This document shows positions 1-10,734 of a DNA stretch of 64,000 bases, piece by piece. Numbering within the stretch: position 1 is the stretch's first letter; every line of letters starts with the position of its first letter. The notes under the pieces are model-generated. The model had not been told where the DNA came from and did no database searches. It saw nothing but the letters and a program-made list of their open reading frames with translations. The stretch covers positions 28,362-92,361 of the forward strand of contig CAMAWM010000005.1 in the NCBI GenBank assembly GCA_945861965.1. The letters are read 5' to 3'. This DNA is from Chitinophaga pinensis (GTDB taxonomy: Bacteria; Bacteroidota; Bacteroidia; UKL13-3). The translations under genes were made by a program, and so were the position numbers.

Positions 1-113
1 CAAGTGCTCGTGTTTTGCGATTAATCCAAAGCGGAAACACAGGATTTTATTTGTTTACAATGGTGATTTGCATGGTTGTTTTATTGCTTTTTCAAATTTT
101 TAGTATTATATAA
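1..113 (+). CDS. nuoL: NADH-quinone oxidoreductase subunit L, C-terminal end (partial)
   Basis: Only the last 36 codons lie in the window; the reading frame starts at base 3 and ends with TAA at 111-113, directly abutting the ATG of nuoM. The translated tail contains a short basic stretch (SARVLRLIQSGNTG) followed by a hydrophobic helix rich in V, L and F ending FQIFSII. This is how NuoL, the distal proton-pumping antiporter-like subunit of respiratory complex I, usually ends: an Arg/Gln/Gly-containing loop and a terminal membrane helix. The assignment rests on this tail plus its place immediately before nuoM and nuoN in the standard nuo gene order. The start and most of the protein are outside the window. 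Confidence 0.85.
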   Translation, partial: SARVLRLIQSGNTGFYLFTMVICMVVLLLFQIFSII

Positions 114-1580
114 ATGTTAACATTAGTTTTATTATTACTACCTTTAATTTCATCTGCTATCACACTTCTATTTCGTGGTAGCACTGCAAAATATTTCGCA
201 CTGCTATCTGCAATATCAAATTTGATAATTACAGTACTTGCTTATTTTGTATTTATCAATACCGATTTAAAAGGCGAAGAAACACAAAACATCTTTGTAT
301 TCAATCATGAGTGGATTTCATCGCCTAAAATAAATTTCCATATAGCGATGGATGGAATTAGTTATCTGATGGTATTTCTTACCAATTTACTTTTGCCTTT
401 GATTATACTTTCTGGATTTAAACGCGAAATAAATCGATCGCATATTTTTTATTCGTTGATATTGTTTATGCAATTTGCATTGCTTGGTGTATTTGTTTCA
501 TTCGATGGAATTTTATATTACCTATTTTGGGAGCTAGCACTTATACCAATTTATTTCATATCGCTCAATTGGGGAGATAAAAACAGAGTTTCGGTCACAA
601 TAAAATTTTTCATTTATACACTTGCCGGAAGTTTGTTGATGTTGTTCGGTTTTATTTGTTTGTATTGGTACAATCCTACTCATAGTTTTGATTGGAATGA
701 TTTAACCAAATTCCAAGTTTTAAGTACCCATCAAGGACTTATTTTTTGGTTATTTTTTGTTGCCTATGCAATCAAAATCCCAATCATTCCATTTCATACT
801 TGGCAACCCAACACGTATCAATCAGCTCCAACTCAAGGCACCATGTTGCTTTCGGGCATTATGCTTAAAATGGGAACTTATAGTTTAATCCGTTGGTTGC
901 TTCCAATTGTCCCAACAGCCGTAACAGAATGGACACCACTTGCAATTGCACTTTGTGTTGCTGGAATTGTTTATGCATCAGTTATCGCAATAATGCAAAC
1001 TGATTTGAAAAAATTATTGGCTTATTCATCCATTGCTCACGTTGGATTAATAGCTGCTGGAATTTTCGCATGGAATATTCAAGGAATTCAGGGAAGCTTG
1101 ATTCAAATGTTAGCTCATGGAATTAATGTTATTGGATTGTTTTATTGTGCAGATATTATTTTTAATCGAACACAAAGCAACAATATAAATGGACTGGGTG
1201 GAATACGACTGACTGCCCCAAAATTCGCGACCTATTTTCTGATTATCATTCTTGGATCAATTGCATTGCCACTAACAAATGGATTTATTGGTGAGTTTTT
1301 GTTGCTGTATGGTTTGTTTGAATACAATACTTGGCTTGCAATTTTTGGAGGTTTGACAATTATTCTTGGTGCCGTTTATATGTTAAGAATGTATCAAAAA
1401 GTGGCGCTTGGAAATAGCCTTGATGCAAACATGAAATTTGAAGATGTAAAAGGCACAGAAGAAATTGTATTGCTTACTATTTGCATATTAATTTTTGCAT
1501 TTGGAGTTTTCCCAAAACCAACACTTGAATTGGTTGAACCCATTGCACAATTTATTACAGATAAAGCAATATTGAAATAA
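114..1580 (+). CDS. nuoM: NADH-quinone oxidoreductase subunit M
   Basis: Antiporter-like, proton-translocating membrane subunit of respiratory complex I, about 488 residues and hydrophobic throughout, close to the usual family length. The conserved glutamate of the proton path is visible in YYLFWELALIP (E140, matching the essential Glu of transmembrane helix 5 in other NuoM proteins), and the conserved lysine lies in the helix containing AIKIPIIPFHTWQP. The following segment AYSSIAHVG carries the helix-8 lysine region (LKKLLAYSSIAH). The ATG follows the nuoL stop with no gap and nuoN starts nine bases after its end, so the three are co-transcribed. Presence of complex I argues for aerobic or at least respiratory metabolism. 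Confidence 0.97.
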   Translation: MLTLVLLLLPLISSAITLLFRGSTAKYFALLSAISNLIITVLAYFVFINTDLKGEETQNIFVFNHEWISSPKINFHIAMDGISYLMVFLTNLLLPLIILSGFKREINRSHIFYSLILFMQFALLGVFVSFDGILYYLFWELALIPIYFISLNWGDKNRVSVTIKFFIYTLAGSLLMLFGFICLYWYNPTHSFDWNDLTKFQVLSTHQGLIFWLFFVAYAIKIPIIPFHTWQPNTYQSAPTQGTMLLSGIMLKMGTYSLIRWLLPIVPTAVTEWTPLAIALCVAGIVYASVIAIMQTDLKKLLAYSSIAHVGLIAAGIFAWNIQGIQGSLIQMLAHGINVIGLFYCADIIFNRTQSNNINGLGGIRLTAPKFATYFLIIILGSIALPLTNGFIGEFLLLYGLFEYNTWLAIFGGLTIILGAVYMLRMYQKVALGNSLDANMKFEDVKGTEEIVLLTICILIFAFGVFPKPTLELVEPIAQFITDKAILK

Positions 1581-1589
1581 ATAAAAATA

Positions 1590-2972
1590 ATGAACACATT
1601 AATTTATACCGCTTGCCTTGGATTGTTTTGCATGTTGGCCGAAATTTTCAACCTGCGAAAATGGATAATTCCAACAGTTGTTTTGGGCCTTGCAGTTATT
1701 TTTAGTCTAAACCTAAACGATTGGAATCATCCCTCTTCGCATTACAACGACATGCTAAGAGTTGATAATTTCTCTGTCGCATTTTCTGGATTGGCACTGC
1801 TTATTTGTACGTTTTTGTTTATGCTTTCAAGCGATTTTTACAGAAGCGAAGAAAATCAAAAACACATCAGTGATTATATGGCAATCTTGGTTTTTGTTTT
1901 GTGCGGTGCATTAATGATGGTCAGTTTCGGGAATTTGGTAATGCTTTTCTTGGGGATAGAAACACTTTCTATTTCGCTTTATGTAATGGCAGGAAGCAAC
2001 AGAAATGATTTGCGATCAAACGAAGCTGGTTTTAAATACTTTTTACTTGGAGCATTCACTTCAGGATTTTTATTGTTTGGAATTGCATTGATTTATGGAG
2101 CAAGCAACTCTTTTAATTTACAAGATATTTATACTTATGTTAGCTCAAATGGCAACAACATAAGCCCACTTTTTATTGTAGGAATGTTGCTTATGATATT
2201 TGCAATGCTATTTAAAATCTCGGCAGCACCCTTTCATTTTTGGGCTCCCGATGTGTACGAAGGATCTCCTGCTTTGGTTACGGCTTTTATGAGTACGCTT
2301 GTTAAGATTGCTGCATTTGCAGCATTCTATCGTTTGATAAGCAATTGCTTTTTATTCACTCTTCAAAAAGCCGAATTGATACTTACTGTTTCATGCATTG
2401 CAACTTTATTTATTGGAAATTTAACCGCATTGGTTCAAGACAATTTTAAACGACTTCTGGCTTTTTCCGGAATTTCTCATGCAGGTTACATGCTACTTGC
2501 AATAATAAGTTTACAAAGCAACACCGACTCGGTTTTGTTTTATTATGCTACCGGATATGCATTGAGTAGCATTGCAGCTTTTGCAGTTGTTATTGCAGTT
2601 ATTGGAATTACCAATTCCGAAAAAATAAATTCGTTGAATGGCCTTGGAAAGAAAAATCCAATTCTTGCAACTTTATTGACAATGGCAATGTTAAGTCTTG
2701 CTGGCATTCCACCTTTTGCAGGTTTCTTTGGCAAATATTTTATTTTTAGCGAAGCCCTAAGAAATGGCTATTCCTATTTAGTTTTAATTGCAATCATCAA
2801 TTCAATTATTGGCGTGTATTATTATTTGAAACCAGTAATGGCAATGTACGGAGGTGCAGCAAACCAAGATGAAATAAAACTGCCTATTTCTTATTCTTTG
2901 GTACTTTGGACATGTGTAATTTTAAGTCTGTTGCTTGGTATTTTTCCTGATTTATTTGTTACGCTTTTATAA
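1590..2972 (+). CDS. nuoN: NADH-quinone oxidoreductase subunit N
   Basis: Third antiporter-like subunit of complex I, 460 residues, with about 14 hydrophobic segments. Family signatures include LFLGIETLSISLYVMAG (catalytic Glu in the amphipathic helix region), MLFKISAAPFHFWAPDVYEG (the lysine and the HFWAPDVYEG signature typical of NuoN) and LLAFSGISHAGYMLLA. It is the last gene of the nuo operon, nine bases after nuoM. The next gene is separated by about 118 bases carrying a promoter-like element, so the operon probably ends here, although I see no clear hairpin terminator after the stop. Confidence 0.97.
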   Translation: MNTLIYTACLGLFCMLAEIFNLRKWIIPTVVLGLAVIFSLNLNDWNHPSSHYNDMLRVDNFSVAFSGLALLICTFLFMLSSDFYRSEENQKHISDYMAILVFVLCGALMMVSFGNLVMLFLGIETLSISLYVMAGSNRNDLRSNEAGFKYFLLGAFTSGFLLFGIALIYGASNSFNLQDIYTYVSSNGNNISPLFIVGMLLMIFAMLFKISAAPFHFWAPDVYEGSPALVTAFMSTLVKIAAFAAFYRLISNCFLFTLQKAELILTVSCIATLFIGNLTALVQDNFKRLLAFSGISHAGYMLLAIISLQSNTDSVLFYYATGYALSSIAAFAVVIAVIGITNSEKINSLNGLGKKNPILATLLTMAMLSLAGIPPFAGFFGKYFIFSEALRNGYSYLVLIAIINSIIGVYYYLKPVMAMYGGAANQDEIKLPISYSLVLWTCVILSLLLGIFPDLFVTLL

Positions 2973-3075
2973 GCAAAGACTGCAATTTAATTTCCCCTAA
3001 AATTACCTTTATTAATTAAATAATTCTGCCGAAATAGGCTCAATTTTTTTTACAAAATTTCAATTTATTTCTATT

Positions 3076-3083
3076 TAACTTTG
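3076..3083 (+). promoter_or_regulatory. -7 element (TAACTTTG) of the giant PKD protein gene
   Basis: TAACTTTG fits the Bacteroidota -7 consensus TAnnTTTG and ends seven bases before the ATG at 3091, implying an almost leaderless mRNA. I see no TTG at the expected -33 distance, only a T-rich run, so the call rests on the -7 element and its position. Confidence 0.45.
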
Positions 3084-3090
3084 TTGGTCA

Positions 3091-6000
3091 ATGAAAAACC
3101 TATACAAGTTAATTGTATTAGCATTTCAATTATTTTCACTTTCTATTGTTTCGTCTGCACAATGGATAAAATTCTCTGTGCCTGTTGGGCCGTTTTGTAT
3201 TGGGCAAAATTATATTGTAAATTTCACCGACTCGCTTATTGGAGATTTTAATAGCGTAAGTGTTCACATTTCAAATTCAAGTGGACTTTTCCCAAGTGGC
3301 GGAACACTACTTTCGACTACTAGTAGCAATGCAGACACAATTACAATTAATGTTCCTAGTTACTTTGTAGCAGGATCATTTTACCGACTAAGAATTCACA
3401 GTGGAGGATATTACGATACTTCTTCTTTTGTCAGAATAAATGGATTGCCATTTACTTCGTTTTCTGCAAACAATAGCAATACTTGCGCTGGCACTCCAAT
3501 AATTTTAATGAATACAACAACAGGCGGAACTCCGCCTTTGACATACGAATGGATATTTACAGGCACAAATGCTCCTCCAACAAATTACCAGGTAAATCCA
3601 ATAATACAATTTACACCTCCGGCAGGAAATGGTACAGTTAGCTACAATATTCAGCTTTACGCTACTGATGCAAACGGATGTAAATATCTATATACAACAG
3701 TTCCTTTTTTAGTAAAACAAAAACCCTATCCAATTTTACTTGATTCGAATACTTTAGCAAATCCTCCCTTTTCAACTTGTTCAAGTACACCGCCAAATCC
3801 ATATCGATTAACTGTGTTAAATGCAAGTTTGTTTCCTGGAATTATTACTAATTACAATATAAGTTGGGGGGATGGAACTTTCAGTTTTCCTTCAACAAGT
3901 TTTTCTCAAATAAGTCATCTTTATTACAATAAAGGATTGTACAATTTAACCATGGATGTTGTAGGCACAAATGGCTGCACAAATTCTATTAGTTACAATG
4001 TGGCTTACCAACAACCTCCGACAGTAAGTGTTTCATCACCAAGCATACGAATTGCTTGCAATACCCATACAATGCCATTTGTTTTAGGAAATTACATCAA
4101 CAACACACTAGGGACTTATTATGTTTGGAATTTTGGTGATAGCACTCCTACTGTTCGATGGGATGTTGTTACAAACGATACCATTTGGCATACATACAAT
4201 ACTGCATCGTGTAAAGGAACTCAAAAGTATTTTACTGCAAGAATTAAAGCTTACAATGCTTGCGATAGTTCATCAGCAAAAGTGGATAGTATTTATATTT
4301 GGATGAAACCAAAAGCGTCCTTTAGAATAAATCCAGATTCTATAATCTGTGCAGGCAGTACTGCAACACTTTCTAATTTAACAACTCCTGGTAGTTTTGG
4401 CAACAATTGTTCACCAGCTACAGCTTATTATTGGCAATTTACAGGTGCAAGCATTTCAAATTATACGGGAACAAATCCGCCACAATTAACTTTTAACACA
4501 CCCGGCTCTTTCATATTGAGATTAATTGCTGCCAATTCATGCGGAAATGATACAATTTACAAAACGATATGTGTTCAACCTTCGCCAATAAATAGCTATA
4601 CTATTGCAGTTAGTCCAAGTTCAGGATGTACAAACGCAACAGTTACTACAAATAACACTTCCAATCTTTCATCAGGTTGCGGCAATTATCCTTATAGTTG
4701 GCAGATTTTAAAAGGAGGTACAAGAACATATACTGGCTACACATACATATCAAATACTGACTCGAATAGCGTAAATCCAATGTTATTATTTACTAAAAGT
4801 GGCAACTATACAATTCGATTGAACATATCAAATAAATGCGGAAATAATTTTAATAAAGATACAATCATCTCCATTAAAGAGAGCCCAATCATTACTTTTC
4901 CAGCTGATGTTACATATTGCGATAGCACAGTTGTAAATTTTACACCAACAAATACAATTCATTTTCCAATAGTTGACTCTGGAAATTCAAACATTACCAA
5001 TGTTGCTTGGTCAATTTCACCAAGTGGATTTTATGTTTTAAATTCAAACACAGCTAATCCAATTATTGCTTTTCCAAATTCAACTACAAGTCCTAAATAT
5101 TATCAAATAGTATACTCGGCTCAAAATGTTTGTGGAATTTCAATTCCTGATACTCAGAATATAATTATTAATCCAAAACCTCGAGTTTTTGCAACTACAA
5201 CAAGCAGTAACATTTGTTCAACCGATTCAGCAATAATTAATTTTACAAGCAATTTAGCATCTGGTGTAAAGTTTAAATGGACTGTTTCGGCAAGCTCTGC
5301 TTTTGTTTCAGGTTTTAACAATTCGGCTGGTTTTGACACACTATTTTCAATCAAACAAAAGTTAACCAATGCCTCAAATGTTGTACAAACAGTTCGATAT
5401 TATATTACGCCAAAACACATAAGTACAAATTGCCAAGGCGATTCAATTACCGTAATTATTTTGGTGAAACCACGTCCTCAAATTACTGCTCGAGATACAA
5501 CTATTTGTAGCGGACTATCGCCTAATATTCAACTTAATTCAACTGTAAGCGGCACACTATTTACTTGGACCACTACTTTGCAATTTGGAAATGCCGGTGG
5601 ATATAGCAATCAATCAACTCCGATAAGTTCGGGAATAAATCAAACATTATACAATCTTGGTCTTTACACTGCTCAAATAAAATATTCGATAAGTGGAATT
5701 AGCAACGGATGCTCTGCATTGTTCGATCCAAATATTTTTGTTAGTATAAATCCAGTTCCAGATATTATTAATTCTTTACTAACTCAAACAATTTGCTCGG
5801 GCGATACGGTGAAATTTATACCAATTGGAACATTTCCTCAGACAGTTTATTATTATGTCGCCAATTTAATTTCAGGACCAGCAAATGGATACAGTGGCGG
5901 AATTGGTACTATTTCTCAAGTAATTTATACAACAACTTCAGCAACTACAAATCTTCGATATACCTATACACCAGTTGGAATTGCACCAACTTATTGCACT

Positions 6001-9000
6001 GGAACTTCACGGTATTTTGATGTTACTGTAAAACCAAAACCAGTAATTAGTGTTGCGCCTTCAAATCAATCGGTATGTAGTGGAACTCCAATTACGATTG
6101 CACTTTCATCAAATTTAAGTCTTACAAAATATACATGGAATGCAAATTTAATTAATGGATCTCAAACCAGTGGATTTTTTAATCAATCTACTTTAACAGA
6201 TAGCGCAAATATTAAACAAACCATTTTTAATTCAAGTACATCGCCTTCTATAATTAATTATAAAATACACAGCAATACTATGAATTGTATTGGCGATTCG
6301 GTTACGGCAAGTGTTACTATAAATCCATTGCCTGTAGTAAATGCAGGAATTGATATTACTCGATGCAAGTACCAAGGAATATTTTCATTGGTCGGCTCAC
6401 CAGTTGGCGGCAGATGGACTGGAACTGGAGTTATTTCAGACACAAGCTTTAATCCCTCAATTGTCAATGCAGGATTATACACAATGTATTACGAATTCAC
6501 TGATTTTAGAGGATGTTCAAATAGTGACACACTTGTAATAACTGTTGTTGATGTATTGCTAGCAAATGCTGGATCTGATATAATCAGATGCGAAAATTCT
6601 GATACTTTTAGATTAATTGGTTTACCTGTTGGTGGTATTTGGACAGGAACTGCAGTTACAAGTGTTGGTGTTTTCAATTCAAATATTGCTGGTGTTGGTG
6701 TTTTTAATTTAGTATATACTTATACTGCTGGAAACGGATGTTCAGCATCGGATTCAATGCAAATTTCTGTCAAACCAAAATCTCGTGCTGATTTTATTTT
6801 AACTCCACAAATTTGTCCAAACACGCTTATTAATGTAAATGCAACTTCAACCGATTCTATTACAAATTATATTTGGCGAGCAACTAATTCAGGTTTATTT
6901 AACAACACTATTTTTGCAGACTCTGTAACAAAAAATACAAGTGTACTTTTACCAGAGAATGAATCAAGTTCAGATGCAATTTATACTTTGAAATTATTTA
7001 CAAAAACCAATTTCAATTGCTTTGATACGATCTCAAAAAATACCACATTAAGAAGGCGACCATTTGCACAATTTAACACAGGTTCAATTAAAAATTGTGG
7101 ACCTGTTGTTTATACTATGAGCAATTACACAAGCAATGTAAACTGCAGTTATTTTTGGACTTCTATTCCATCTACTAATGTAAACATTGTTTTTGTTTCG
7201 GATAGCAATCCAAACATTACATTGCCTGTAAACAATACGAATACAGCCATTACATATAAGATAAATTTATTCGCAACCAGATACGATGCGACTTTGGCTT
7301 GTATTGATTCTGCATCACAAAACATTGTAATTTACCCTAAACCCTATACGCAATTTGTATTTATTCCGGCAGATAGCGGCTGTACACCTTTTTCATATAG
7401 CACTTTCAATTCATCAAATCCATTGAATAGCGAGAGCAATACTTCGTTGAAATATTTATGGAAAATGCCAAACAATGCAACGGATACTTTACAAAATATT
7501 TCTCGGACAATTATTAATTCCGGATTTGCAGACAGTACTTTTACCGTAAAATTAACTGCAACTACACAATGGGGATGTAAGGATTCTATTGAACGAAATA
7601 TTAAGGTACTGAATAATCAAATAAAATCCGCATTCAAAATTTCTTCGCTCATGGGTTGTGTACCCTTTTCAATTGCAATTTACGACAGCTCTTCAGGCGC
7701 AAAAAATATTCGGTATAAGTTTGGCGACAGCACAAATTCCACTATAAGAAATCCATTGCATTTATACCCACTTGTTGGAAATTATACAGTTCAACAAATT
7801 GCAACAAATTATTGCAATGCCGACACCAGTTTTCAAATCGTAACAGCCTTGTCTTTGCCACAAGCAACAATTCAAAAACAGCCAGTAGCATGTCGTTATA
7901 AAAATGTAAATTTCAATGTTTCATTTAAAGATACAGGATTTGTAATGTGGTATTTTGGTGACGGAGATTCGTCTTCAACCATTAATCCAACTCATGCATA
8001 CAATACAATCGGCAAAAAAATAATTACACTTAAATTAACATCATTTGCAAATGGATGTATTTCATTAATTCGAGATTCTATTTTGATAAATGCATTGCCT
8101 ACTTCAAGTATCGTTTCGGACAAAGATGCAGCCTGCAATTATTATAATTTTAGTTTTACAGGCAATTCCAATACAGGCAATTTATTTGAGTGGGATTTTG
8201 GAGATACACAAATTGGAACAGGGAAAAACATCAATCATTTATTCAACGATTCAGGTTTGTTTTTTGTAAAATTACGAGTAACAAATTCGAATGGATGTGT
8301 AGACTCTATTTACAAAACAATTACAGTTTTCAAATCCCCAAGAACTTCGTACACTGCATCACCAGCCGACACTTGCAGAGGACCAGTTACTGTCAAATTC
8401 AATAATACTTCCACCAATGCAAGCAATTACATTTGGTCGTTTGGCAATAGTCAGAATTCAACGCTTACAAATCCTTCAACTTATTATTCAACAGCAAAAG
8501 ATTATAACGTAACACTCATTTCATTCAATACAAATAATTGTTACGATACATTAATTTCTGTGTATCGTGTTTATCCTTCACCAAAATCTAATTTCACTTA
8601 TGATTTCCGTTCAGGTTGTCAACCATTGCAAGTTAATTTTACGAATAAAAGTCTGAACGCAATTAGCTATCGTTGGTATTTTGGCGATGGCGGAAACGCT
8701 ATTCTACAGGATCCATCACACATTTACACAAGCTATGGAATGTTCAATGTTTCGTTAGTTGCAATTGCATCAAATTTATGTACAGATAGTTTTACAGTAA
8801 ATAATGCAGTTGATGTTTATCAAACACCTCTTAGTGATTTTTCATTTAAAATTGATTCTATTGAATTGCCATTTGGCTTAGTATATTTTACAAACAAGTC
8901 ATTCCAGGCAAATCAGTTTCAATGGTATTTTGGTGATGGTGGATTTAGCAGTCAATTTAGTCCTACTTATCGATATCGCTACTCTGATACATTTAAAGTT

Positions 9001-9390
9001 TCGATGATAGCATTTTACGGAAATTTATGCAGCGATACTGCTAATGCAGAAGTTTTTATTCCGCATTATTATAAAGGCTTATTTGTTCCAAATGCATTTG
9101 TACCAGATGGTGTAAATAAACTTTTCTTAGCGCTTGGCGCTGAATTAAAAAATTATCATTTAAGAATTTATAACCGTTGGGGAGAGATTGTTTGGCAAAC
9201 CAATGCTTTGAGTGCAATTGGCGAACCTACTGAAGGATGGGATGGAAAGGATGCAAATGGAATTTTTTGTCCAGTTGGAACTTACACTTGGCAAATTGAT
9301 GCAACTTTTACTGATGGAATTGATTGGCGTGGAATGAGTGTTGGCAGTAACAAATATTCAAAAACTGGAGTTATTTATTTGATGCGATAA
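3091..9390 (+). CDS. Giant secreted PKD-repeat protein with T9SS type B sorting domain
   Basis: A 2099-residue cell-surface or secreted adhesin-like protein. Residues 1-23 form a signal peptide (MKNLYKLIVLAFQLFSLSIV, then SSAQ). Beta-sandwich units follow. PKD-type modules are recognisable by W-x-F-G-D/N cores followed by N-P-x-H-x-Y: near residues 345 (WNFGDSTP), 1560 (YKFGDSTN), 1630 (WYFGDGDS), 1710 (WDFGDTQI), 1790 (WSFGNSQN), 1870 (WYFGDGGN) and 1950 (WYFGDGGF). The middle has SprB-like units that repeatedly read ICSG-D and contain many Cys, Thr and Asn. The last ~95 residues (FVPNAFVPDG ... YNRWGEIVW ... GWDGKDANG ... GTYTW) are the gliding-motility-associated C-terminal domain that directs T9SS export. 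Ligand and role are unknown; adhesion or gliding are inferences. Its 3' end overlaps the convergent KDO transferase gene by 16 bases. Confidence 0.9.
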   Translation: MKNLYKLIVLAFQLFSLSIVSSAQWIKFSVPVGPFCIGQNYIVNFTDSLIGDFNSVSVHISNSSGLFPSGGTLLSTTSSNADTITINVPSYFVAGSFYRLRIHSGGYYDTSSFVRINGLPFTSFSANNSNTCAGTPIILMNTTTGGTPPLTYEWIFTGTNAPPTNYQVNPIIQFTPPAGNGTVSYNIQLYATDANGCKYLYTTVPFLVKQKPYPILLDSNTLANPPFSTCSSTPPNPYRLTVLNASLFPGIITNYNISWGDGTFSFPSTSFSQISHLYYNKGLYNLTMDVVGTNGCTNSISYNVAYQQPPTVSVSSPSIRIACNTHTMPFVLGNYINNTLGTYYVWNFGDSTPTVRWDVVTNDTIWHTYNTASCKGTQKYFTARIKAYNACDSSSAKVDSIYIWMKPKASFRINPDSIICAGSTATLSNLTTPGSFGNNCSPATAYYWQFTGASISNYTGTNPPQLTFNTPGSFILRLIAANSCGNDTIYKTICVQPSPINSYTIAVSPSSGCTNATVTTNNTSNLSSGCGNYPYSWQILKGGTRTYTGYTYISNTDSNSVNPMLLFTKSGNYTIRLNISNKCGNNFNKDTIISIKESPIITFPADVTYCDSTVVNFTPTNTIHFPIVDSGNSNITNVAWSISPSGFYVLNSNTANPIIAFPNSTTSPKYYQIVYSAQNVCGISIPDTQNIIINPKPRVFATTTSSNICSTDSAIINFTSNLASGVKFKWTVSASSAFVSGFNNSAGFDTLFSIKQKLTNASNVVQTVRYYITPKHISTNCQGDSITVIILVKPRPQITARDTTICSGLSPNIQLNSTVSGTLFTWTTTLQFGNAGGYSNQSTPISSGINQTLYNLGLYTAQIKYSISGISNGCSALFDPNIFVSINPVPDIINSLLTQTICSGDTVKFIPIGTFPQTVYYYVANLISGPANGYSGGIGTISQVIYTTTSATTNLRYTYTPVGIAPTYCTGTSRYFDVTVKPKPVISVAPSNQSVCSGTPITIALSSNLSLTKYTWNANLINGSQTSGFFNQSTLTDSANIKQTIFNSSTSPSIINYKIHSNTMNCIGDSVTASVTINPLPVVNAGIDITRCKYQGIFSLVGSPVGGRWTGTGVISDTSFNPSIVNAGLYTMYYEFTDFRGCSNSDTLVITVVDVLLANAGSDIIRCENSDTFRLIGLPVGGIWTGTAVTSVGVFNSNIAGVGVFNLVYTYTAGNGCSASDSMQISVKPKSRADFILTPQICPNTLINVNATSTDSITNYIWRATNSGLFNNTIFADSVTKNTSVLLPENESSSDAIYTLKLFTKTNFNCFDTISKNTTLRRRPFAQFNTGSIKNCGPVVYTMSNYTSNVNCSYFWTSIPSTNVNIVFVSDSNPNITLPVNNTNTAITYKINLFATRYDATLACIDSASQNIVIYPKPYTQFVFIPADSGCTPFSYSTFNSSNPLNSESNTSLKYLWKMPNNATDTLQNISRTIINSGFADSTFTVKLTATTQWGCKDSIERNIKVLNNQIKSAFKISSLMGCVPFSIAIYDSSSGAKNIRYKFGDSTNSTIRNPLHLYPLVGNYTVQQIATNYCNADTSFQIVTALSLPQATIQKQPVACRYKNVNFNVSFKDTGFVMWYFGDGDSSSTINPTHAYNTIGKKIITLKLTSFANGCISLIRDSILINALPTSSIVSDKDAACNYYNFSFTGNSNTGNLFEWDFGDTQIGTGKNINHLFNDSGLFFVKLRVTNSNGCVDSIYKTITVFKSPRTSYTASPADTCRGPVTVKFNNTSTNASNYIWSFGNSQNSTLTNPSTYYSTAKDYNVTLISFNTNNCYDTLISVYRVYPSPKSNFTYDFRSGCQPLQVNFTNKSLNAISYRWYFGDGGNAILQDPSHIYTSYGMFNVSLVAIASNLCTDSFTVNNAVDVYQTPLSDFSFKIDSIELPFGLVYFTNKSFQANQFQWYFGDGGFSSQFSPTYRYRYSDTFKVSMIAFYGNLCSDTANAEVFIPHYYKGLFVPNAFVPDGVNKLFLALGAELKNYHLRIYNRWGEIVWQTNALSAIGEPTEGWDGKDANGIFCPVGTYTWQIDATFTDGIDWRGMSVGSNKYSKTGVIYLMR

Positions 9391-10634
9391 TCTTCCATAA
9401 TTTTCTCCATCACAATATTTGTAGCACCAACATTTTCTTTGATAAATTCTGAAGCCGCAACAGTTGCACTTAAATATTTTTCTTTATTCTGTAGCAATTC
9501 AATTAGTATACTTTTACATTCCTTTTCATTAGCAACTGTAAACGCAGCTCCCGCTTTTATTAAATCCAAAGCTTCAGGAAATTTATCTATTTCTGGTCCA
9601 AACAAAATCGGTTTTCCAAAAGCTGCAGCTTCAAGTACATTGTGCAATCCACTTTTCACAAATCCACCACCTACAAATGCGATTGTAGCATAACGATAAA
9701 TTTGACTAAGCAATCCAATGCTATCAATTATCAAAACACTTTTGCTTGAAATAGTATTTTCATCAGCATTTGAATAACGCAAACACATTCCCGAAAAAGT
9801 ATTTTCAATTTCAATTATCCTTTCTTCGTATACAAAATGTGGCGCAATAATTATTTTAATTTCAGTATTCTGTTTTAAGAAATTTGAAATCATTTTTTCT
9901 TCAATTGGATACGAACTTCCACAAAGCAAAAGTTGATTTTGGGCTTTAAATTTTTCAATCAAAGATAAATATCGAGTTTCCTGAGAAGTATTATAAACCC
10001 TGTCGTAGCGAGTATCTTTACTTAAAGTAACATTTTCGATTTGTATGCTTTGCAACAAATCTGTCGATACTTTATTTTGAGTAAAAATATGCGTAAAGCA
10101 ATTCAATATGTTGCGAAAGAAAACCCCATATCCTTTAAAATAAATTTGTTCTTTTCTAAACGAAGCTGAAAGCAGAAAAGTTTTTATATTTCTATTTTTT
10201 AATTCATTCAAATAAAAAAACCAGAAATCGTATTTAACCCAAAAAACCATTTCGGGGTTAAAATAATTTATCAATTCTTTTGCATTTTTTTTCGAATCAA
10301 ATGGAAGGTAAAAAACATAATCAGCAATTGATTCATTTTTCATTTGTTCGTAACCCGAAGGCGAAAAAAAAGTAACAATAATTTTGTGTGATGGGAGTTT
10401 CTCTTTCAGTGCTTCCATCACAGGTCTTCCTTGTTCAAATTCGCCAAGCGATGAAACATGAAACCAGATTTTTTTTGATGAATCAGCAGCCAACAAAATC
10501 CTAATATTTTCTATATTATTATTTCTTCCTTCAATAAAATCTTTGGCGCGTTTATTAAATAGCGATGCAATCCATATGGAAAATTGGTATGCATTGATAG
10601 CAATCAGATAAAATATAAACCCTAAATAATACAT
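9375..10634 (-). CDS. waaA: 3-deoxy-D-manno-octulosonic acid (KDO) transferase
   Basis: GT30 enzyme that transfers KDO from CMP-KDO to lipid A precursor at the inner membrane. The start is chosen at the ATG giving MYYLGFIFYLIAINAYQFSI, because the family begins with a short membrane anchor; this gives 419 residues. In-frame ATGs at 10706 and 10679 would add 24 or 15 residues not typical of the family. The N-terminal domain has the anchor, FEGRNN-like basic segment, IWFHVSSLGEFEQGRPV (conserved acceptor-site Glu) and VTFFSPSGYE; the C-terminal half has the nucleotide-sugar-binding part with AFVGGGFVKSGLHNVLEAA (GGG-F-HN-EAA signature) and PILFGPEI. Convergent with the PKD protein gene, with a 16-base overlap of the coding ends. 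Confidence 0.93.
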   Translation of the reverse strand: MYYLGFIFYLIAINAYQFSIWIASLFNKRAKDFIEGRNNNIENIRILLAADSSKKIWFHVSSLGEFEQGRPVMEALKEKLPSHKIIVTFFSPSGYEQMKNESIADYVFYLPFDSKKNAKELINYFNPEMVFWVKYDFWFFYLNELKNRNIKTFLLSASFRKEQIYFKGYGVFFRNILNCFTHIFTQNKVSTDLLQSIQIENVTLSKDTRYDRVYNTSQETRYLSLIEKFKAQNQLLLCGSSYPIEEKMISNFLKQNTEIKIIIAPHFVYEERIIEIENTFSGMCLRYSNADENTISSKSVLIIDSIGLLSQIYRYATIAFVGGGFVKSGLHNVLEAAAFGKPILFGPEIDKFPEALDLIKAGAAFTVANEKECKSILIELLQNKEKYLSATVAASEFIKENVGATNIVMEKIMEDYRIK

Positions 10635-10734
10635 CGGTATTGCAAAGAAAGTATTTTCTGTCAAGCTATAATCATCCATTTTGGAACAATAATTTTTACT
10701 CCACATTTAAATTTAAAACAGCTATATTTAAAAT

